Below, one piece after another: positions 16,074 through 24,622 of a stretch of DNA of 53,773 nt. Under the pieces are notes generated by a model. The model saw only the letters and a program-made list of their open reading frames with translations, was not told the origin of the DNA and did not search any database. Source of the stretch: JAXGZG01 sp050952065 (GTDB lineage Bacteria; Bacillota; Sulfobacillia; Fermentithermobacillales; Fermentithermobacillaceae); NCBI GenBank assembly GCA_050952065.1, contig JBMNKF010000004.1, forward strand, positions 1-53,773, in the 5' to 3' direction. The position numbers and the translations under genes were made by a program. Numbering within the stretch: position 1 is the stretch's first letter; each line of letters starts with the position of its first letter.

Positions 16074-17741
16074 CTAGCGCGAAACGCTTTCCTTGATCTC
16101 TTTCAGCACCTTCATCACCTGGTTCTGACCGCGGCCAAAATAGTCGTGAAGGCTTTTGTACTCGTCGTATAGTCGATGGTAGACTGCAACGTTATCAGGA
16201 ATGGGCTCATACACATAGTCATTCAGCCGCGGCACAACCTTCGCTGCTTCGAAAATGCTGTCAAAACCACCCCGAGCCTTACCCGCTGCTACAGCGCCGA
16301 ACATGGCCGCTCCCAGAGCGGGGGTCTCGCTGCATGCGGACGTCCGAATCTCTAAGCCGGTCACGTCAGAAAACACCTGCATCAACATGGGATTCTTCTC
16401 GGGAAGACCGCCACAGGCATACAGAGAGTTGATCTCAATTCCGCTTTCGGTAAAGGCATCGATTATGGTCTTGGTGCCAAAGGCCGTGGCTTCCACTAGA
16501 CTGCGGTAAATGGCCTCCGGTTTGGTGGTCAAAGTGAGGCCGAGGATAGTCCCGGTTAGGTCTGCATCCACCAAGATAGACCGATTCCCGTTCCACCAGT
16601 CAAGCGCCAACAGCCCGCTTTCTCCCGGCTTGAGCCGGCTGGCCTTAGACTCCAGCAGATCAAACACATTCACTCCGCGGGAAGACGCTTCATCCTCATA
16701 CGACCCAGGCACGCAGTTCTCTACAAACCAACCGAAAATGTCGCCTACAGCCGACTGTCCGGCTTCATACCCGTACAGCCCGGGCAAAATCCCATCCTCC
16801 ACCACACCGCACATGCCGGGCACGTTGACTTCCTTTTCACCGAGCACCATGTGGCAGATGGATGTCCCCATGATCATCACCATGTCGCCCGGTCTGGTGA
16901 CGCCCATAGCGGGAACCGACACGTGAGCATCAACGTTCCCGACGGCTACTGCCGTTCCAGGGCACAAACCCAGATGCCTCGCAGCTTCGGCGGTCAACTC
17001 ACCGGCCTTGGTGCCGATGGGCAGGATATCCCGGCTCAACTTGTCATCTACCAGGTGTTCTAGGCGGGGGTCAAGAGCTCGGAAGAACTCCGGCGCGGGA
17101 AACCCGTCCCGCTTATGCCAAATTGCCTTGTATCCTGCGGTGCAGCTGTTGCGAGTCTCGTTCCCAGTGAGACGCATGATCACCCAGTCGGTGGCCTCAA
17201 TGAAGATGTCTGCCTCGGCGTATACCTCAGGGGCCTCGTTCAACACTTGCCAAACCTTAGGCACCAACCATTCTGAGGAAATCTTGCCTCCGTAACGGGC
17301 TAGAAATCTCTCACCCCTCATGGCCGCCGCGGCATTCAGTCTATTGGCTTCGGGCTGAGCAGCGTGATGCTTCCACAGTTTCACGTAGGCATGAGGATTT
17401 CCCGCGAACTCCGGTAGTTCGCAGAGTGGCGTCCCGTCGTTTTTTGCCGGCAAGACCGTGCACGCGGTAAAGTCGATGCCGAACCCGACAACATCCTCCT
17501 TGGAGGCTCCCGCCTGCCGGAGTACGTCGGGGACAATCGTTGCCAGCACTGTCAAATAGTCTTCGGGATGCTGCAATGCCCAATCCTGGGGAAGGGGCGT
17601 TCCGTCAGGAAGCCGTTCATCCATAACCCCGTGGGGATAGTCCATGGCGGAAGACGCGACTTCGATGGCCGAATCCAAATCCAACAAGAGAGCTCTGGCC
17701 GATTCTGTCCCGAAATCCACCCCAATAGAGTATCTGGCCAT
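16074..17741 (-). CDS. araB: Ribulokinase (FGGY carbohydrate kinase)
   Basis: Phosphorylates L-ribulose with ATP. FGGY features: N-terminal SIGVDFGTESARALLLDL, the hinge VGNVDAHVSVPAMG, ATP site MIMGTSICHMVLG, and the C-terminal YACGGLPEKNPMLMQVF then ALGAAMFGAVAAG. 555 residues, matching AraB rather than the shorter xylulokinases. The ATG at 17741 is preceded by GGGGGTAAGG and begins at the first conserved strand; a longer frame upstream runs into the isomerase gene and is not needed. Starts 4 bp after the isomerase stop, so translationally coupled. Confidence 0.92.
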   Translation of the reverse strand: MARYSIGVDFGTESARALLLDLDSAIEVASSAMDYPHGVMDERLPDGTPLPQDWALQHPEDYLTVLATIVPDVLRQAGASKEDVVGFGIDFTACTVLPAKNDGTPLCELPEFAGNPHAYVKLWKHHAAQPEANRLNAAAAMRGERFLARYGGKISSEWLVPKVWQVLNEAPEVYAEADIFIEATDWVIMRLTGNETRNSCTAGYKAIWHKRDGFPAPEFFRALDPRLEHLVDDKLSRDILPIGTKAGELTAEAARHLGLCPGTAVAVGNVDAHVSVPAMGVTRPGDMVMIMGTSICHMVLGEKEVNVPGMCGVVEDGILPGLYGYEAGQSAVGDIFGWFVENCVPGSYEDEASSRGVNVFDLLESKASRLKPGESGLLALDWWNGNRSILVDADLTGTILGLTLTTKPEAIYRSLVEATAFGTKTIIDAFTESGIEINSLYACGGLPEKNPMLMQVFSDVTGLEIRTSACSETPALGAAMFGAVAAGKARGGFDSIFEAAKVVPRLNDYVYEPIPDNVAVYHRLYDEYKSLHDYFGRGQNQVMKVLKEIKESVSR

Positions 17742-17745
17742 TACC

Positions 17746-19179
17746 TTACCCCCTGAGCATCCTGCGTATCTCTTCTTCTGACGGGTCAACGGCGTCTGGG
17801 ATGAGTCCGGGAATGTAGCGGCACGCCTCATATAAGACAGGTGCCACAGACCCGTGTATCCCCACAACGTGGTGGATGTAAGGCCCTCTTATGAGCCTCT
17901 CCTCCCACAAAGGCCAGTCGTTGACTTCCACCCAAATGTAGGTGCCGCGGTTCTTGGGTCCCGTAGTGCCTTTAGCGTGTCCCATAAACAGACTGTACTT
18001 GCCCCTCATCCCGTCGAACCTGGCTATGGTAACATCGCCGCCCTTGATCTCCCATTCGGCCACACCCGGGCAATGGGTGGGCTTGATGAAATGCCTGCCG
18101 ATGGCTCCAGGCGAATCGGCTGCCTTCAAAGAATACGGGAAGGGGCCACAGTGCCATAACAACTCGGCATTATCGTTGGTAGGATGCCTCACAGTCAGAT
18201 CCGCAAAGAAGATTGCGGACTCGCCCATCCTACTGGCCTGCAGCAAGGCAGCGGTCACGGCGCCATGGATGTCGGTCTCGCAGACCACAGGGATTCCTAT
18301 GTCGGTGAGTTCCGCGTTGGCGAAACACGGCATGATGCCCGTGACATCCTGGAGCGAATCCCAGCATTGTATGGCGATGGCCGAAAGTGACTCTGATTCG
18401 GCCCAATCCTGCATGGCTATCCTCATGGCGGCGAGCTTCTCGAGCAAGGGCTCGCTGATCTCCTCTGTGCAAAGCCTGCTTTTGATGTCTTCAACATATT
18501 CGCTTACGTCTCGGGCTCGAGCCGACATGGCTTCGCGAGTCCATTTGTCCAGGTCTGGCAGGGACGCAGGCACTATCTGAATGCCAAACTTCTCAAGTAA
18601 GTCTCCTTCGTCACACATCACTGACCAAAACGGTGCCGGCCTGGGGCCAATCTGCCCTATTCGCAGTTGGCGGAACTCCTTAACCACCGACGAGACCTGC
18701 AGAAAAGTGCGGAAGCCGTTTTCGAACACCGGACTGTCAATGCAACTGTTCACGATGTAGGTAAACGGGACATCGTACCGGGCAAGGATTTTGCTGGTGG
18801 CAAACAGACCGCATTGAGTATCGCGGCTTCTGGCCCCATCCGGTAACGGAGCGTCGTCCCTGGGCCCCCACAATAAGAACGGTTTGCCCATGGCGTGGCC
18901 CAGTTTGGCGACAGCGCTTTCCGTCCCAAAGTTGCAGTGAGGGCTGAAAACCGCATCGACGCCTTGATCTCGAAAAGCCTTTGCCACCTTTTCCACGTCG
19001 GAGTCGGAATACAGTAGGCCCTCGTCATTGAGCCAGTCAATATCCACGACCTCGAGAGATCCGCCCCCCAGGTCCCGGATTTTGGCGAGAATCGCTTCCC
19101 TAAACTTGCCCGCCTCTTGGCGACTGAAGACATCTCTCCTGGTAGGAGCGTATCCCAATCTTATGACCTGTTTTTTCAC
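17746..19179 (-). CDS. L-fucose/L-arabinose isomerase superfamily protein, probable pentose isomerase
   Basis: Likely converts L-arabinose to L-ribulose in this operon. 477 residues. Resembles the FucI/AraA-superfamily group seen beside GH127 genes: RLGYAPTRRDVFSRQEA, FSPHCNFGTESAVAKLG, SAIAIQCWDSLQDVTGIMPC, then CETDIHGAVTAALLQAS, in which Glu/Asp are candidate metal ligands, and a C-terminal GMRGKYSLFMGHAKGT. It is not a close match to classical AraA by its visible motifs. The ATG start follows GTGAACAACTGTG without a clear ribosome binding site. Between the arabinofuranosidase gene and araB; substrate is inferred from that context, and other pentoses or 6-deoxysugars remain possible. Confidence 0.8.
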   Translation of the reverse strand: MKKQVIRLGYAPTRRDVFSRQEAGKFREAILAKIRDLGGGSLEVVDIDWLNDEGLLYSDSDVEKVAKAFRDQGVDAVFSPHCNFGTESAVAKLGHAMGKPFLLWGPRDDAPLPDGARSRDTQCGLFATSKILARYDVPFTYIVNSCIDSPVFENGFRTFLQVSSVVKEFRQLRIGQIGPRPAPFWSVMCDEGDLLEKFGIQIVPASLPDLDKWTREAMSARARDVSEYVEDIKSRLCTEEISEPLLEKLAAMRIAMQDWAESESLSAIAIQCWDSLQDVTGIMPCFANAELTDIGIPVVCETDIHGAVTAALLQASRMGESAIFFADLTVRHPTNDNAELLWHCGPFPYSLKAADSPGAIGRHFIKPTHCPGVAEWEIKGGDVTIARFDGMRGKYSLFMGHAKGTTGPKNRGTYIWVEVNDWPLWEERLIRGPYIHHVVGIHGSVAPVLYEACRYIPGLIPDAVDPSEEEIRRMLRG

Positions 19180-19286
19180 AGTTGTTCACTCCCCACTAGA
19201 CATCTAGCGCATCCGCCTAAGTGTGCAACTCTGTGTCAATTCTGACCTTGGTCCATTGCGTTTGCGCCGCACGCCAGGCGCCTCGA

Positions 19287-21158
19287 CTAGACGGTCTCAC
19301 GCATCCAGACGAGCATGTGGCCGGGCTCGCGGTTATCCCACACGCAGTACGGAACTGCCGTAAACGTGCACGGCTCGATCGGAGAAGGTTCATATCTGTA
19401 GAGGTCTTGGCCCCAGTCCTCGCCGCCAACAACAAGAGCGTCCCCCTTGATAACCACCACACCGCCCAAGAGATCGGGCCGGAACTCAGTAGTCAACCCG
19501 GATGTCCTGGGCAAAGAAATCCTGTTGAGGGGAACTATATGCTTGTTGTCTACCTCCTCCAAGCAGTACACGATGGGCCCACGCTGAAGAGCGACCTTCC
19601 CGTTGAGCATTCTGACTTTGGGGTTTGCGTAGACTCTCTCAACCGGCATGGCCAGCGAGAGGGCGACTTTGTCTCCATCTCGCCATTCTCTGGTTATCTT
19701 GGCGTAGCCCTTCTCAGTGACATCTTGAAGATCAACTGCCGCGCCATTCACCTTGAGAGTAGCGTTCTTGCTCCACCCGGGAATCCGGAGTGCAAGAGTA
19801 AACGACAGAGGCCCATTCCCGATTGACTCCACTGTGAGTTCGACTTCTCCATCCCACGGGTAGTTTGTCTTCTGGCTTATCTTGACCTCGCGTCCGCCAA
19901 TCTCCAGTACAGCATCGCCTTGGGCGTAGAGGTGTACCCAAGCCTCATCATCGGACTGGGAGTACACGTACTGGCCCAAAGTGGCGATCATCCTGGCAAG
20001 GTTAGGCGGACAACAAGCGCACCTGAACCATTCCTGGCGGTGGTGGTTTCCGTGGGTTGCTAAGGGATTGACGTAGAAAAACCGATCGCCCGACAGAGAA
20101 ACGCCGCTTATGCTGCCGTTGTACAGGGCTCTTTCCATGACGTCTGCGTAATGGGCATCTTTCTCAACCTGCAACATGCGAAGGGCCCAAAAGGCCAAGC
20201 CCACTGTCGCGCAAGTCTCACAGTAAGCGGTTTCTTCGGGGAAGTCGTACTCAAAAGTGAAACCTTCGTAGGTTTGGGTCTGACCTAGCCCCGCAGTGAT
20301 ATACAGCTGCTTGGAAACCATGTCCTTCCAAAGGATTTTGCAGGCGTCGATCAGGGTCTGGTCATTTGTCTCTTTGGCCACATCCATCATGGCCGTATAG
20401 AGGTACATGGCCCGCACCGAGTGACCCACTACCTTTGTCTGCTCCCGAACAGGTTTATGAGCCTGTTGGTATTCGTAACTGGCTCTGGGAGCCTCTCCCC
20501 TTTCGGCTGATTCAATGTCGTAATAGTGGGGTTGGCGTCCGCGCTCATCTATAAAGAAAGATGCCAGGTTGAGGTACCTTTTGTTGCCTGTGACTTTGTA
20601 CAGCTTCACAAGGGCTATCTCTATCTCTTCGTGGCCCGGATATCCCCTACGTTTTCCTTCCTCGGGCCCAAACCTAGAGTCTATGTTGTCGGCACACTTG
20701 CAGACGATGTCCAGGAGTTTTCTCTTCCCGGTTGCAAGGTAATAGGCAACCGCGCCCTCAATCAAGTGGCCATTGTTGTACATCTCGTGATTGTCCCTTA
20801 GGTTCTTCCACTGATTCTCCGGTTCTACTGCGGTGTAGAAGCTGTTGATGTACCCGTCGGGCATCTGTCCTTTTTCAAAGAGGTCAACCATCTCATCGAC
20901 CCATGCCTCAACTTCGGGATCCGGATGAGTGGCAAGGACATAGGCTGCAGCTTCTATCCATTTCCCCGCATCGGAATCCCACAGTATCTTGTGAGCATCC
21001 CTATCTCCCGGCCGGTAGTTTGGATCGATACCTGCGATCCTACCAGTCTCCCGCATTTGACGGTGCATAGCGCGCAAGGTAGATGTCCTGTTGGCCTCAA
21101 TCCGAGGCGCCCAAAATGAGTCCTTGAATATAACCTTAGTGAAATCGACCGATATCAA
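19287..21158 (-). CDS. Beta-L-arabinofuranosidase, glycoside hydrolase family 127
   Basis: Releases L-arabinose from beta-L-arabinofuranosides. GH127 (HypBA1-like) alpha/alpha barrel: FKDSFWAPRIEANRTSTL at the start, GQMPDGYINSFYT, NHEMYNNGHLIEGAVAYY, then the Zn/Cys catalytic set AYCETCATVGLAFW (Glu and Cys) and RCACCPPNLARMIA (paired Cys, one the proposed nucleophile). C-terminal beta domains end PIVYCLEEVDNKH. 623 residues with no signal peptide, so a cytoplasmic enzyme acting on imported oligosaccharides. TTG start at 21158 preceded by GGGGTG. First gene of the arabinose operon; 107 bp before the isomerase. No transporter or AraR-type regulator lies in the window. Confidence 0.93.
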   Translation of the reverse strand: MISVDFTKVIFKDSFWAPRIEANRTSTLRAMHRQMRETGRIAGIDPNYRPGDRDAHKILWDSDAGKWIEAAAYVLATHPDPEVEAWVDEMVDLFEKGQMPDGYINSFYTAVEPENQWKNLRDNHEMYNNGHLIEGAVAYYLATGKRKLLDIVCKCADNIDSRFGPEEGKRRGYPGHEEIEIALVKLYKVTGNKRYLNLASFFIDERGRQPHYYDIESAERGEAPRASYEYQQAHKPVREQTKVVGHSVRAMYLYTAMMDVAKETNDQTLIDACKILWKDMVSKQLYITAGLGQTQTYEGFTFEYDFPEETAYCETCATVGLAFWALRMLQVEKDAHYADVMERALYNGSISGVSLSGDRFFYVNPLATHGNHHRQEWFRCACCPPNLARMIATLGQYVYSQSDDEAWVHLYAQGDAVLEIGGREVKISQKTNYPWDGEVELTVESIGNGPLSFTLALRIPGWSKNATLKVNGAAVDLQDVTEKGYAKITREWRDGDKVALSLAMPVERVYANPKVRMLNGKVALQRGPIVYCLEEVDNKHIVPLNRISLPRTSGLTTEFRPDLLGGVVVIKGDALVVGGEDWGQDLYRYEPSPIEPCTFTAVPYCVWDNREPGHMLVWMRETV

Positions 21159-21376
21159 GTCAGCACCCCATTTCGCTGTTCTGGAGGATATCTAGAACCT
21201 TCCACACTCTGGCCCGATTGTCCTCCCGTACCGCTAACTGAGACGAACCGCGACAGGGACGGGCAGTTCATTGTGAAGTTGTTACAAAGTGGTACGGGCG
21301 GGAGGAACTTGACTATTCATTCGACATCTTCCGACAAATCTAACTTGCTGCAACCAACTATACTTATATCGTACGG
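21159..21376. other. Divergent spacer upstream of the arabinose operon
   Basis: Together with the promoter and leader below, about 420 bp separate the GH127 gene (minus) from the membrane-protein operon (plus). Short frames in it have no ribosome binding site or family resemblance. I saw no clear AraR operator. Confidence 0.4.
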
Positions 21377-21406
21377 TTGCCTCCAGGACTGTACCTGGTG
21401 TATACT
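21377..21406 (+). promoter_or_regulatory. Possible promoter of the four-gene membrane operon
   Basis: TTGCCT (21377-21382) and TATACT (21401-21406), 18 bp apart, with TG ahead of the -10 as in extended -10 promoters. The spacer carries a short inverted repeat CCAGG...CCTGG that could bind a regulator. Leader of about 175 nt to the first gene. Confidence 0.35.
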
Positions 21407-21582
21407 GAAGTTTTTGGTTCCACAATGGCTTACACCTCGTCGCACTCTATCCGCACCAGCGAACAGCTACACCCGGCCGAAGGAGGTCACGGCTTCTATC
21501 CCTCTTATGGAGGTGATGCATTAGAAACTACAAGCTATGGTGCGCCGGAAACCCCGAACTTGTGACGAGAGGAGGAACCAGA

Positions 21583-22359
21583 TTGAGTTTCATCACAGAA
21601 GGGCAGACCGTTGCTTTGATTACCCAGTTGGTTTTCTGCATAACCCTTCTTTACTACATCTCTATAGGTCGCAAGGGCGGCGAGATGCCCAACATCCGAA
21701 GGGTCAGCGGTTTGGATGCGTTGGATGAGTCCATCGGCAGAGCAACCGAAATGGGTCGCCCAGTGCACTACTCACCGGGAATCTCAGGTCTTGACGAGGC
21801 ACAAACCCTTGCATCATTGGCTATTCTCGATTATGTAGCCAGAAAGACTGCCCACAACAATGTTCCGCTCATAATGAGCAACCGTATAGTGTTGGTTCAG
21901 GCATTGAGCGAACAAATCATACGCGACGCCTATGCTGGAGAAAACCGATTGGACTCGTTCAATCCCGACAACGTCAGATACTTGACAGACAGTCAGTTCG
22001 GATACGCCACAGGAGTTACCGGTATTCTCCGACGTGAGAAAGTGGCTACCAGTATTCTCATAGGCGCATTCTGGGCCGAATCTCTTATTTTTGCACAGAC
22101 CGGCTACGAGATTGGCGCCATACAGATCGCCGGCACTGCAAACACCCACCAGATCCCGTTCTTCGTGGCAGCTTGCGACTACTGCCTCATAGGAGACGAA
22201 ATGTACGCCGCATCGGCTTACATCTCAAGAGAGCCGGTTCTCGTGGCGAGTTTGGTTGTATCGGACTACTTCAAAATGGCCGGCATCGCAGTGCTCCTCG
22301 TAGGGCTTTTCTTCATGTTAGCAGGCAGTAGTGCAATCGTTGACCTAATCCACACTTAA
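21583..22359 (+). CDS. DUF6754-type membrane protein, first gene of an uncharacterised operon
   Basis: 258 residues, function unknown; I recognise the DUF6754 type. A TM segment opens the protein (VALITQLVFCITLLYYIS) and another closes it (IAVLLVGLFFMLAGSSA). The roughly 190 residues between are soluble-looking: RVSGLDALDESIGRATEMGR, PVHYSPGISGLDEAQTLAS, LIMSNRIVLVQALSEQIIRD and GAIQIAGTANTHQIPFFVAA. The TTG at 21583 is chosen because GAGGAGG sits 8 nt upstream; the in-frame codons before it carry no signal. Followed by three more membrane proteins in the same direction with gaps of 37, 15 and -1 bp, so all four are probably one complex. Confidence 0.8.
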   Translation: MSFITEGQTVALITQLVFCITLLYYISIGRKGGEMPNIRRVSGLDALDESIGRATEMGRPVHYSPGISGLDEAQTLASLAILDYVARKTAHNNVPLIMSNRIVLVQALSEQIIRDAYAGENRLDSFNPDNVRYLTDSQFGYATGVTGILRREKVATSILIGAFWAESLIFAQTGYEIGAIQIAGTANTHQIPFFVAACDYCLIGDEMYAASAYISREPVLVASLVVSDYFKMAGIAVLLVGLFFMLAGSSAIVDLIHT

Positions 22360-22396
22360 ACGCCTATGAGATCGGGATGAGAAAGGAGGATCCGAT

Positions 22397-23017
22397 TTGA
22401 AACGGGAGATTCCTTTAGCCATTACCTTTGTAGCGGGTATCATCTACGTGATATCCTACTACTTCCAAGTACCTGTATTCCTGACTATGAAACAAGCCCT
22501 GGACAACTGGGTCCTAATTGTAGCCGCTTTCGGCTGCTTGCTGGGGATTATCAATCTCACCAGACTTCATTCTAGGCGCATTAGCAGTAGAAGGCAGAAC
22601 TGGTGGAGAAGCGCCCTGCTCCTAGTAGCGCTGTGGGTGACTCTTCTAGTTGGCGTGATTGGAGGACACCAGGGGGCACCCTTTAGGTACATCTACGACA
22701 ACTTCGTTGTACCGCTAGATGGAAGCATGTACGCCATATTGGTGTTCTACATCGGCTCCGCTTCCTATCGCGCATTCCGGGCAAGAAACATAGAGGCGAC
22801 CATTCTTCTCATCTCCGGAGTGCTCGTCATGCTTGGGCAGGCACCCATCGGTGCAGCCATATCTGACGCATTCCCTGTGGCCTCTGCCTGGATTCTGGAT
22901 ATCCCCAACGCGGCAGGAATGAGGGGCATCATCCTGGGCGCCAGTATCGGAGCAGTGTCTCAGGCCCTGCGTATTCTGCTGGGCATTGAACGCAGACACC
23001 TCGGACTAGACGTGTGA
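22397..23017 (+). CDS. Uncharacterised polytopic membrane protein
   Basis: 206 residues, no family recognised. About six TM segments: ITFVAGIIYVISYYF, WVLIVAAFGCLLGIINL, ALLLVALWVTLLVGVIG, YAILVFYIGSASYRAF, ILLISGVLVMLGQAPIG and a C-terminal GIILGASIGAVSQALRIL. A conserved-looking loop GHQGAPFRYIYDNFVVPLDG lies between the third and fourth. Start is TTG at 22397 with AAAGGAGG 8 nt upstream. Second gene of the operon. Confidence 0.8.
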   Translation: MKREIPLAITFVAGIIYVISYYFQVPVFLTMKQALDNWVLIVAAFGCLLGIINLTRLHSRRISSRRQNWWRSALLLVALWVTLLVGVIGGHQGAPFRYIYDNFVVPLDGSMYAILVFYIGSASYRAFRARNIEATILLISGVLVMLGQAPIGAAISDAFPVASAWILDIPNAAGMRGIILGASIGAVSQALRILLGIERRHLGLDV

Positions 23018-23032
23018 CGGAGGTGACAAGAA

Positions 23033-23866
23033 GTGAACTCTAGCGATAGCGATAAAAGAGTAAATATGATTCTCTACACCCTCATCATTGTCTTGGTTGG
23101 CTACGCCACTGTATCCCCTATCGGACTCCCCATCCCGGTGAGCCAGCACACCCGCACACTCTATGACTTCGTCGAGACGCTTAACCCCGGAGATACCGTG
23201 TATATCGGATTTGACTACGGTGCCACGAACCTGGCGGAGATTCAGCCGGCAGCCGTAGCCCTATCTTGGCACTGCTTCTCTAGGGATGTGAGGATTATCG
23301 GGGCAGGGACCACAACCGAATCCGGGAACATGATGAATAGGGTTATGGATATCGTGCTTAAGGATTTCCCAGATAAAGAATACGGCGTAGACTGGGTGAA
23401 CATCGGATATAAGGGTGGAACTAACGCGTTTTTCGAGGCAATGGGCGTTAGCTTCATTAACGCTGCCGCGGGAACAGACTTTCAAGGCAATCGAATCGAG
23501 GATATGCCTATCTTGAAGAACATCAAGAACTACAAGGATGTGAAGCTGGCTGCCTCCATGGGTTCTTTGGGAGAGGGTCTATCGACCTATGTGAAGCTGA
23601 TCGGCGTCCCCCACAGCATACCTGTAACCGGCGCATGCTTTGCCGTAAGTATACCCGAGAGTATGCCTCTGGTGGTGTCCGGTCAGTTGACCGGTATGAT
23701 TGCGGGCATGAAAGGCGCGGCAGAGTATGAGCAGCTCTTGCAGAAGCCCGGGTCGGCTTCGGTAGGTATGGACGCCCAGAGCTTGACCCACGTTTTGATC
23801 ATCCTTTTTGTGATAATTGGCAACGTACGGTACTTCCTCTCTCGGAATAAGGGAGGTGCGAGCTAA
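23033..23866 (+). CDS. Uncharacterised protein with N- and C-terminal TM anchors and a large soluble domain
   Basis: 277 residues. TM segment near residues 12-28 (ILYTLIIVLVGYATVSP), a soluble domain of about 200 residues (PGDTVYIGFDYGATNLAEIQ, VRIIGAGTTTESGNMMNRV, DWVNIGYKGGTNAFFEAMG, GVPHSIPVTGACFAVSIPE), and a C-terminal TM (THVLIILFVIIGNVRYFL). The same anchor-soluble-anchor layout as the first gene suggests that they form paired extracytoplasmic or cytoplasmic domains. GTG start with GGAGGTGACAAGAA upstream. Its stop overlaps the next start (TAATG). Function unknown. Confidence 0.8.
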   Translation: MNSSDSDKRVNMILYTLIIVLVGYATVSPIGLPIPVSQHTRTLYDFVETLNPGDTVYIGFDYGATNLAEIQPAAVALSWHCFSRDVRIIGAGTTTESGNMMNRVMDIVLKDFPDKEYGVDWVNIGYKGGTNAFFEAMGVSFINAAAGTDFQGNRIEDMPILKNIKNYKDVKLAASMGSLGEGLSTYVKLIGVPHSIPVTGACFAVSIPESMPLVVSGQLTGMIAGMKGAAEYEQLLQKPGSASVGMDAQSLTHVLIILFVIIGNVRYFLSRNKGGAS

Positions 23867-24483
23867 TGTCTAGTCTCGGAAACTGGATCGCGGCCTTTCT
23901 GACGGTAGCGGTTTTCAGCATTATCTACAAAGAAACGGAACTGTACTATTTCGCCGAACAGCTCTTCGTTGGTTGCAGCGCAGGTTACGGCGTGGCGATC
24001 ATCTTTGGAAACCGAATTAAGCCTACCATCTCTGTAGACATACTTGAGAAAGGGACATGGCACTACATCATCCCAATCATTCTCGGGCTCCTTATATACT
24101 TCAGGTTCTCAACGAATCTCCAGTGGGTGGCGAGGTATCCCATCTCCTTCAGCATCGGAGCAGGTGCCGGCGTGGTTCTCACCAAGACATGGAAACCCAT
24201 GTTCTTGGACCAGATTGCCGCCACAATCACTCCTTTGAAGGACCCGGGAACCTCCACCTATGTCAACGCCGTTTTGCTGTTCCTTGGAGTCCTCGGCACT
24301 GTAGCCTTCTTCCTTTTTACGGTGGAACCCAAAGGCCCAACAAAATACGTGTCGAGGATCGGCCGCTACACCATGATGATAGCCTTTGGCTCGGCTTTTG
24401 GCACCACTGTCATGGCCCGAGTCTCGTTGTTCTTGGCTAGGATGCAGTTCATGCTGACGGATTTCTTAGGGGTGGCAAAGTAG
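23866..24483 (+). CDS. Uncharacterised polytopic membrane protein
   Basis: 205 residues, no family recognised. Around six hydrophobic segments, including WIAAFLTVAVFSIIYK, VGCSAGYGVAIIFGN, YIIPIILGLLIYF, PISFSIGAGAGVVLTK, AVLLFLGVLGTVAFFLF and YTMMIAFGSAFGTTVMA. It resembles the second gene in size and in alternating short loops. ATG overlaps the previous stop by one base, after GGGAGG, so translation is coupled. Last gene of the operon; a hairpin follows at 24533. Confidence 0.8.
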   Translation: MSSLGNWIAAFLTVAVFSIIYKETELYYFAEQLFVGCSAGYGVAIIFGNRIKPTISVDILEKGTWHYIIPIILGLLIYFRFSTNLQWVARYPISFSIGAGAGVVLTKTWKPMFLDQIAATITPLKDPGTSTYVNAVLLFLGVLGTVAFFLFTVEPKGPTKYVSRIGRYTMMIAFGSAFGTTVMARVSLFLARMQFMLTDFLGVAK

Positions 24484-24532
24484 CTGTACAGTAGCGAGGG
24501 AATCGCAGAGTAACGGATTTCCGAGTAGAAAA

Positions 24533-24564
24533 AACGCGGTCAGCATTTGGATGCTGGCCGCGTT
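24533..24564 (-). terminator. Terminator between convergent operons
   Basis: AACGCGGTCAGCAT and ATGCTGGCCGCGTT form a 14-bp stem (one G-T pair) with a TTGG loop. On the minus strand it is followed by TTTTTT, a classic intrinsic terminator for the S10 peptidase gene; on the plus strand the tail is weaker (TTTCCTT) but it may serve the membrane operon too. Confidence 0.85.
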
Positions 24565-24622
24565 TCCTTGCGCTTTGCCTTGGTTGCTCGGTCTGCCTAA
24601 TCTGTCTGCCTACTTACTCGGA

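Noticed and set aside
21273..21524. Plus-strand 83-codon frame ahead of the DUF6754 gene
   Set aside because: Crosses the predicted promoter, low-complexity content, no ribosome binding site.
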